Assembly (NCBI GenBank): GCA_003427395.1
Contig: BFEA01000016.1
Span: 4,222,738 to 4,247,944 of the forward strand
Source: Chara braunii
Lineage: Eukaryota > Streptophyta > Charophyceae > Charales > Characeae
DNA length: 25,207 bases
Direction of reading: 5' to 3'
A model generated the notes under the pieces. That model did no database searches. It saw only the letters and a program-made list of their open reading frames with translations, and had not been told where the DNA came from. The position numbers and the translations under genes are program-made. Below, one piece after another: positions 18,309-25,207 of this stretch. Position 1 is the first letter of the stretch. Every line of letters begins with the position of its first letter.

Positions 18309-19821
18309 ATGAACGTGGTTGATGCTCTGTATGGCATAGACAGGGTTTGGAGGCTCTGTAAAAGACAGGCCGACCTAGACCAGCGATCACTTAATGTGAA
18401 CGAACTGGCCTCAGCGAAGCCCCCCAAGAGGCAAACCATTATAGATCAATTAAAAGGGGTAGGGGGGAGGGACTGGCCGGATGTCGTATGCTTGCAAGAA
18501 ACCCACCTTATGGACAGCCCAGAACACAACCACAAGCACAAAGAGATTTGGCAACACCAAGCTTTCAGGGCCCATGCCCCACGGCTAGGTGAGTAGCCAT
18601 ATGGATCCCCCCAGGTTCACAGATGGAAATGCTCAATTGGGCAGCAGACCAACAAGAGGGTAGGTGGGTCTATCTACTAGGGATGTTAGAACTGGAAAAG
18701 GTTAGTACCTTAAATGTTTACGGCCCAAATGACTCGGCATCACGACATAGATTCTTTGAGTCCCTCAAGGCCAAACTGTCTGTCGGTATCCCAATAATTT
18801 TGGTGGGGGATTTTAATGCGGCGCCAGACCGTTGGTTGGACAGATGGAAACTCCCTACACCTTGCCCAATCTATATGGAACACGATGAAAGAATAATAGC
18901 TGAATTACCACAATCACTCAAACTCTTTGACACCTTTCGAAGACGTTTTCCCACAGATCGCCGCTTCACCTATTTCCGTAACAATGACGCGGCAGGAGTG
19001 TCGAAATCCCGCATAGACTTAATACTAGCTTCAGAAGAGCTTCAAGGTGCTCTGCAGATAGCAGAAATACTCCTTCACAATCCCTTTCCAGGATTAGATC
19101 ACGCCTTGTGCCTTGCTGTTTTCTCATTTAGGGAAAAAACGGACCAAGGTAAAGGGTTTTACAAACTTAATACATCTCTCCTGAAATTAGATTGCTTCAA
19201 AACTTACCTGAATGAAGTATGGTCCTACTGGCGAAAACAGAGACACCAGTTCAGTGATGACATAACATGGTTCAACAACGGCTTAGCTTTTCTAGGCCGC
19301 AAGTGCAATGAATATTCTAAACTGATGGCAGTGCGACGTCATGCCGAAGAAGTAGAGGTACAACACCAACTGCATCAGTTGCGACAACAGGAGGATAACA
19401 CAAGTGACTTGGAAAATCCAAACGACATTGCCAGGACCATTCAAACTTTGGAAGCGGACCTCTTAGCCCATATGGAGCGCAGTTGGCACGGCGCAAGGAT
19501 CCGAGGCAAACTCTCTAAACATAATATGGAAGGAGCAATGGACGCTAGGTTCTTTGCAATGGCCAAAGTAAATCAGGGAGATCGATAATTGAGGCCTTGG
19601 AAGACCCCCAAAACAACCAAGTACCCCTGATTACATCCACAGCGGCATGCACAAAAATTGCACGAGACTTCTACCAAGAGTTGTTCACATCTAAATGTGG
19701 GAACCGGATTATGGATCAACACAAAGAGGAAATTAAGGACTTTCAGACCCCACTGAATAAAACTCTCCCGGAACAACAAAGAGATGCACTAGACAGGCCC
19801 CTATCAAAAAAAGAAATATAA
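18309..19821 (+). pseudogene. LINE ORF2: APE-type endonuclease, RT missing
   Basis: 18309-18596 gives RSLNVNELASAKPPKRQ and DVVCLQETHL, holding the catalytic Asn and Glu of an apurinic-type endonuclease. The frame shifts near 18590, then VAIWIPPGSQMEML, LNVYGPNDS, ILVGDFNAAPDRW (about 18797-18838), FRRRFPTDRRFTYFR, SKSRIDLIL and GLDHAL complete the domain in canonical order. After an acidic/coiled linker another frameshift near 19585 leads to EALEDPQNN and FYQELFTSK, the segment just before RT. At LSKKEI (19818) the LINE stops and gypsy sequence begins. The endonuclease would nick target DNA for priming. With RT absent in the window, the copy is truncated or interrupted. Confidence 0.85.
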
Positions 19822-20836
19822 ACCCAAGGGGGAAAAGAAAAACCCAGGGGCAGTCTTAATAGAAAAGGATTATGATGAAGCATTGGAAAAGGAGAGTCAA
19901 ATCATAAGAGCATTGAGGGAATCAACAAAACTGGAGAATAGGGTCACCACAGAAAGGTTTGACACAATGAAGATAGACACGGACCAGTTTATCCTGCCTA
20001 AAGAGAAAGAATATATCTTCAGGATGTGTCAGGAATTCTCAGGTGTTTTCTCCTTTAATGATGAAGAGAGAGGACGGTTGGATGTGGACATGATCAAGAT
20101 GGTCAAGATTTGGACAGTTGATCATGTTTCATGGAATGATAGACCAACTAAGTATGCCCTAAAGGAAGAAGCGGAAGTAGTAAAGTACCTTGACAAGAAA
20201 ATTGCATCCAATGTTGCTGAGCCTGTTGATTGACCGTATGCTAACCACTGGTTTTGTTTTTGGAAACCAGGGGGTGGGCTAAGATGGATACAGAATCTTC
20301 AGAAGCTCAATTCTGTGACGGTACGTAATGCAGGTAGTCTTCCTAATGCTGATCTCCTCACTGAATCCTTTGCTGGTCNATGTATTTATTCTCTAGTTGA
20401 CCTGTATTCTGGCTATGATCAGTTCCCTATTGATCCCACTAGCCGACCCATGACTGTCATGCACACGTCACGGGGGCTTGTTCAGATGTGTGTGGTACCT
20501 CAGGGATGGACTAACGGAGTGACAGTGGTTCAAAGGGATATGATCAAAGTCATGCAGGATATTTCTCCTGAAATAATCAGTCCCTACATTGATGATAATC
20601 CTGTAAAAGGACCCTTGGTAAGAGATGAGACCTTGGTCGCAGGGGGAGTCAGAACGTTTGTCTGGGAACATGCTGAAGGAGTAAAGATGGTCCTAGAAAG
20701 ACTTCGGAAGTATAATCTGACGGCCAGTGGGCCAAAGTCTCTTCTCTTCCAACCAGAAGTGATAATTTTGGGTTTCAGATGCTTCTCCAAGGGTAGGTGT
20801 CTAGATCCCAACAAGATAGACAAGATCTTGAACTGA
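19822..20836 (+). pseudogene. Gypsy-2 pol: reverse transcriptase, active site kept
   Basis: Read in one frame through TGA 20231 and TGA 20834. Upstream lies FDTMKIDTDQFILP and FNDEERGRLD, then PYANHWF, LRWIQNLQKLNSVTVR, YSLVDLYSGYDQFPI, MTVMHTSRGLVQMCVVPQG, and the catalytic block YIDD in SPYIDDNPVKGP (about 20584-20619). The xIDDxPxKGP form and long insertions recall gypsy elements of basidiomycete fungi more than typical plant ones. An N at 20379 falls in AGxC. No gag, protease or 5' LTR precedes it; the left edge abuts the LINE directly. The TGA at 20834 sits where a Trp followed by Pro is usual. Confidence 0.87.
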
Positions 20837-21448
20837 CCTCTGCCTCTCAAAAGAGTGACAGATGTTAGAAGCTTCTTGGGAGTCTGTGGATTCTGGAGGA
20901 TTTTTATTCCTCATTTTGCTGCCCTTGCAGAGCCTCTGAGAGAGATGGTAAGACAAGGGGCTAACTTAGCATGGAATGATAAAAGACAGGCTACAGCAGA
21001 AATGTTGAAAGAAAAACTAAGAGACGGTGGTATAGTGCTGGGAGTGTCGTATTATGATGATAAGGAGACAAGACCTTTCATCATTGAGGCTGATGCAGGA
21101 CCAGTGACTCTGGGTGGAGTGCTTATACAGAAAGATGAAAATGGGAGAGAAAAACCCTTAAGATTTGAAAGCAGGACCCTCAATTCTACTAAAAGAGGCT
21201 ACACCCAATTCAGGAAAGAGCTACTGTCAATCATCCATAGCCTCAGGTGCTTCAGGCACTACGTCTTGGGAAGGAGATTCATCTTGAGGACTGATGCATC
21301 TGTTGTGATAGGTGCCATTAAAAAGCATCAACAGGTAGATCCAACAATCAGCAGATGGATCGCCTTCATCTGGACATATGATTTTAAACTGGAAAAGATC
21401 GCCACTGAGAAGAACAAAGCGGATGGCTTAAGCCGGGTTGAGTGGTGA
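20837..21448 (+). pseudogene. Gypsy-2 pol: connection and RNase H
   Basis: Same frame as the RT. RVTDVRSFLGVCGFWRIF is the connection motif. RNase H follows with its acidic residues in FIIEADAGPVTLGG, TQFRKELLSIIHSL and LRTDASVV, then KADGLSRVEW at the end, where TGA 21446 stops the frame. This part is uninterrupted over about 200 codons and all expected catalytic carboxylates can be pointed to, so it is the best preserved enzyme domain here. Confidence 0.87.
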
Positions 21449-22773
21449 GAAGAAGGAGAAGATGTGAATGGAACAATTGAAGAATCTGCCTATGTTGATA
21501 ATTTCTTAATGAAAAAGATGATGAGGATTATGAGGCACCATGCTCCTACAAGTGGAGTCTGTGGCCTGAAGAGAGAGACAGTTGGGGAGAAATCCCAAGT
21601 GCATACGTTTATGAATTGATTTTTGGGAAAAAAGAAGATGATGAGCCAAACGATTGGTATGCAAGAGCTAATGCTGCAGCAGTGGTTGCTCATGAAATTA
21701 GAGAAAGTTCAGGTTCAAAGGAAGATGGGGAAAGTGAAAAGAAGGAAGAGGAGATATTTTTCTTCTTTGAAGAATATGATGAAAATTATCAAGAGATTGG
21801 CTGAAAGATGGAAAGGGAGCGACTAAAATAATATTATTGTAGGGATTCAAGGAAGAAGTTCAGACTAAAGAGAGGACATATCTTTGTGGATGGTAAGGGA
21901 GGCCTACCTCCACTAAGAGTCGTCTGTGGTAAAGAGAGGCAGCTAGAGATAATCGCTACTCTACATGAGGGGGTTGCCGGTGGCCACTGGGCTGCTGAGG
22001 TTACCTACTCCAAGACTATCAAACTCTACTTCTGGCCTGGCATGAGAGACATGATTTTCAAATACTGTAAATCATGTGTCTTACGTCAGAAGAGGTCTAC
22101 CACAAGGATGATTGAGCCCCTGTTTCCTACGATCCTGGTAGAGTCAGGCAGTAGAGTTCATCTGAATCTCATCACTATGCCTCCAAGCAAGGGCGGGATG
22201 AGATATATACTAAACATGAGAGATAATTTCTCTGGATACGTTGAGGCAAAAACTCTGAAAAGGAAGACAGCCGAGCAGGTGGCTGATTGGATAGAGGAAG
22301 TTTATCTCATGTATCTTTTTATCAGAGAATTTGTCTCAGACAAGGGATCAGAATTCAGAAATGAGGTTGTCAGAAGAATTACACTCAGATTGGGTGTCAG
22401 AATTCGGTATATGACTACTTACCATCCTCAAGCGAATGCACCTATTGAAAGAGGCCATAAAACTCTGAAAGATTCATTAGCAAAGTGGTGTGAAGGAAAA
22501 CTCAGCAATTGGCCAAAGGTGTTTAGAGCTGTTGTATATGTTAATAATATTACTGTCAAGAGAACCACTGGGTATGCACCTTTTACTCTGTGGTACGACC
22601 GATATGCTACGTTACCAATTGAGAGTATTGTCAAAACATGGTCAAGTCAAGAAAGCGATAGAGATTATTCTATTTCAGAACTCCTTCAGATCAGAATGAG
22701 GCAGATATCTGAAGTCGATCAGGCAGTGATGAATGCAGCAGAGAGAATGACATCTAGCAGACTATCGGATTAA
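21449..22773 (+). pseudogene. Gypsy-2 pol: acidic linker and integrase, first Asp lost
   Basis: A Glu/Asp-rich linker (about 21510-21800) follows a frameshift near 21505; stops at 21802 and 21829 precede the integrase. The zinc module reads LHEGVAGGHW...CKSC (about 21960-22081). The core has the second Asp in FVSDKGSEF (22339) and Glu in PIERGH (22447), exactly 35 residues apart as in DD35E enzymes. The first position, 58 codons before the second Asp (22165-22167), is AAT: Asn in HLNLITMP. That single change should block strand transfer. NNITVKRTTGYAPFTLWY is the conserved end of the core. The domain is otherwise open for nearly 300 codons. Confidence 0.86.
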
Positions 22774-23073
22774 GAAAGATGAAACAAGAAAATGTATATC
22801 AGAAAAGAGAAATTGAAGATTGGGGATGTTGTTCTCCTGTTTGACAGTTTTCTTGAGACACAATGGACTAAAAGATTAGAGCCTAGATGACTTAGTCCTT
22901 ACAGAATCACAGGAGAGGCAGAAGACAAGGTTTATGAGATCTCATAAATAGACGGATCCAGAGTTCACGACATGGTGTCAGGGTCAAGACTTCGTAAGTT
23001 CATCTTCAGAGACCCTGACTTGATCCCTACAGTAACTCCAAAAAGAGGAAAGAGAAGTCAACCATCCAAGTAA
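22774..23073 (+). pseudogene. Gypsy-2 pol: integrase C-terminal segment
   Basis: The integrase frame continues through stops at 22771 (TAA), 22780 (TGA), 22888 (TGA) and 22945 (TAA). It reads KLKIGDVVLLFDSFLETQW, LSPYRITGEAEDKVYEIS, SGSRLRKFIF and ends in a basic tail at TAA 23071-23073. This is the barrel-like GPY-type domain; there is no chromodomain, unlike gypsy-1. Two of the stops sit where Trp is common in relatives. Confidence 0.8.
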
Positions 23074-23159
23074 AAGAACAGTCATAGAGGACTGAGGAAG
23101 AGTACAGTAAGACACTGGAACAGTGAGGCTCAGTTATCAGCAGACAATGATCATTCTTG

Positions 23160-23260
23160 CATAGTCAATTCAGCATTTCAGTTTCAGTACTTCAGTTTCA
23201 GCATCTCAGTTTCAATATTCCAATTTTCAGCAAGTCATTTCATTATCTATTTCAGCAAGC
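23160..23260 (+). repeat. CAGTTTCAG-type short repeat
   Basis: CAGTTTCAG or close variants recur every ~16 bases (about 23178, 23194, 23210), fading by 23250. Noncoding; lies just after gypsy-2 pol in its probable 3' untranslated region or LTR. Confidence 0.7.
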
Positions 23261-23680
23261 AACTAAGGTAATGAGACCATATCTTTGATGCAACGCTGCA
23301 GTCGTTCCATGAGTGTCAAATCCTGAGAGTGGGGAGTAATTGTGAGTACAGCTCTGGGAGCATAGACACAGTGTCAAGATCTAAGAAACTCATGGTTGTG
23401 GCACATCAAATGATAAAAGCAGTATTATTCTTATCATAAAGAGAAAGCATGATGGACATAAAGAAGACCAGTCTTGTCTGGATGAAAGTTATCAGCAAAA
23501 GGACTTCGTGTCTCTGACTAAGCTGTCCATTCAAGAGATTCAGATGAAGGCAGACATAAAGAAGTTCAACTTTACTTGGCTAAGAGTGGTCAATAGAGGG
23601 ACTTCGTGCTTCTTGGCTAAGGGTCTGTCTTCACTCAGATGAGGGAAATGACCTCTCTGAGATCGAAGTTTCAGTATTTC

Positions 23681-23853
23681 CTTGAGACTGATGGGACGTC
23701 TCTTGGAAAAAGAAATCTCAGTTGAGGTAAGGGACCTCTCTGGGGCAAGCACTAAGTCTTTGCTTGAGGCTGAAGGGAGGTCTCTTGCGAACCCTTAGTG
23801 TTGGCTAGCATGTTATTGTTCAGTGTCTCTTGAGACTGAAGGGAGGTCTCTTG
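23681..23853 (+). repeat. Repeated GAGAC...GTCTC module, three copies
   Basis: CTTGAGRCTGANGGGA plus SGTCTCTTG occurs at 23681-23705, 23763-23787 and 23829-23853, with a weaker relative near 24275. Each copy has short self-complementary ends (GAGAC/GTCTC), so each could form a small hairpin. Spacing 82 and 66 bases. Confidence 0.75.
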
Positions 23854-24720
23854 GGAAATGTTTGTTCTGTTATGGGGCGAGGGCAGTCTGCTTGTGGGTT
23901 ATGATATGCTTGTCTGATTATCTGTGCCTGGGAGTTCTTCTTCTCTAACTTAGGGATGCATTGATTGTCGGGGCCAGCCAGAGCCTTACCGCAGTAGGTT
24001 GCAATCTGGTGGGGTCAGCAGGTCCCCGACTCGAGTGTCAAATTCCGTAGTCAGCTGAGGCTAAGACTCCGGGAGTCTGGCCTATGAGGCTGAAAGGGGT
24101 CATCTGGAACCCTACTGCAGTCAGAGGATGCAATCCAGTGAGGTTAGCCAGAGTTTGGAACCGTGGTTACACCGGGTCCCACGTTCAAAAGTCTGGGCGG
24201 GGCAGTAAGCGCCCTTGGCCAAAAACTGGTAGGTGAGCCGGTCCCTGACCGCAGTGGTCAAATCCGGATTTGGGACAGTCAGACTGACGGGACGTCTACT
24301 GTCATAGGATGACCAGACCCGCTATAGTCTGGGTGTCCTGGCGAGAGTGCCAAAGGGCTGTCATACTCGAGTAGTAGGTATGATTGGTCCTGACCTGGAG
24401 GCAGGTCAAAGGGGCTGTCAAGACAAATGGTCTGACTAGTCCTGGCCTGAGGCGGGCCGAATGAGGTATGTCAGACTGATGGGACATTTGGCGTTCTTGG
24501 CCAGTGGTGGGCCGAAACCAAGGCAGTCAATAAATCCCGGGTATGACGAATTGTTATGTACTAATTATTGTTTATTATTTATTAATTTATTTATGGGTTT
24601 TTAATTTTAAATTGTTAATGCTTGACTGCTGGTTATCAGAGGGTCTCCTTGCTGGGGCATGGTTGTTGTTTGTGGGACTTGCTGATTTTGCAGGTATGCA
24701 AATACTTATTTGAAATTCCC
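23854..24720. other. Gypsy-2 3' region, probable LTR; no gene
   Basis: GC-moderate sequence with reused words (CAGTCAGACTGA, GGGACGTCT, TGCAATCYRGTG) gives way to a strongly AT-rich stretch (24545-24615) that follows AATAAA at 24530. The composition would fit an LTR with a polyadenylation region, but its ends are not visible. Confidence 0.4.
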
Positions 24721-24905
24721 AGACCAGAGAAAAGAAAAAGGGTTTGGTATCCCCTCCCTTTTATCTGAGAAGTTGAGGAGACACCTCACTCAGACCAGAG
24801 AAAGAAAACGAGGGTTTGGTATCCTCATCAGGGGCTCGAGAAGCTGAAAAGACGCCTCACTCAGATCAGAGAACAGAAAAGAGGGTTTGGTATGCCCTAT
24901 TTCCA
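24721..24905 (+). repeat. Tandem repeat, 71-base unit, ~2.6 copies
   Basis: AGAYCAGAGAA starts units at 24721, 24792 and 24863. Each continues with GGGTTTGGTAT, and the first two end with AGACRCCTCACTC. The period is exactly 71 both times. Beyond 24905, up to the window end, I see no gene. Confidence 0.9.
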
Positions 24906-25207
24906 GCATGGCAGACAGAGTGAGTACCCTCGTTACTGGGGTCATCCCTGGCATAGATGCCTGATCAAGAGCTAAGGTAACCTCCATGTGAAAGATCAGC
25001 AGTTAAACAAGTCAAACAAGCAGATAAAATCCTTCGTAAAATTTTATTTGGTGGCTGACAAGCGGCCTGGTTCATGAGGAACCTACATCCCTGGCCTTAA
25101 GGAAGCCAAACTCTCAGGTCTGGGATGTTATGAAGGGGACAATGAACATAAAATTTTGTGAGTCGAAATCTGACTCAGAAAGCTGAGAAGAAGTCACGCT
25201 TATATAA

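Noticed and set aside
25040-25070. Primer-binding-site-like TTTGGTGGCTGAC, which would mark the end of an LTR
   Set aside because: Only the TGG start fits; no tRNA match, LTR end or downstream gag could be seen before the window ends.

Overview
This window looks like eukaryotic nuclear DNA and consists almost entirely of decayed transposable elements. There is no operon structure, no intact long gene and no convincing bacterial signal. It contains a Penelope-like element, two different Ty3/gypsy pol regions, a chromodomain remnant of a third gypsy element, a plant-type LINE and a piece of green-plant mitochondrial DNA (a group II intron end plus an rps10 fragment). This combination suggests a streptophyte alga. 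My best guess, from recalled resemblance of the element proteins and without a search, is a charophyte such as Chara. Two single Ns (4503, 20379) and an engineered Tn5 mosaic-end junction (3298-3335) show a short-read draft assembly.

Layout. 1-3517: a HAMMERHEAD-RIBOZYME-bounded retroelement unit. The window opens inside the 3' half of one ribozyme. The unit carries ORF1 (Gly/Met-rich, CCHC zinc knuckle, charged coiled coil), then ORF2 starting through a TGATG stop/start overlap and encoding a GIY-YIG endonuclease. A short segment that looks like the C-terminal tail of a Penelope-like reverse transcriptase follows, with the RT core apparently deleted. A complete hammerhead motif (3389-3435) begins the next tandem copy, which breaks off in a (TTC)n run. 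3633-6981: degenerate pol of a chromodomain-bearing gypsy element. Its RT active site reads HLND and its integrase catalytic Glu is Lys. 6982-10430: flank without genes, including a second chromodomain remnant (8254-8438) and short tandem repeats. 10430-13870: low-complexity and repeat-rich DNA with one possible host exon on the minus strand (10788-10922, glycosyltransferase-like). About 13880-14430: mitochondrial insertion. 14430-16300: degenerate tandem repeats. 16300-19821: LINE ORF1 and the endonuclease part of ORF2, cut off where RT should begin. 19822-23073: pol of a second gypsy lineage resembling basidiomycete elements, YIDD intact, integrase first Asp changed to Asn. 23074-25207: its 3' region, with a repeated GAGAC...GTCTC module and a 71-bp triplicate.

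No two elements cooperate; each is a separate insertion. Most nonsense and active-site changes can be explained by C-to-T or G-to-A transitions, as expected for long-methylated, silenced repeats. The most noteworthy system is the ribozyme-bounded unit at the left edge, which has lost its RT core but keeps a GIY-YIG domain with all recognisable catalytic residues.
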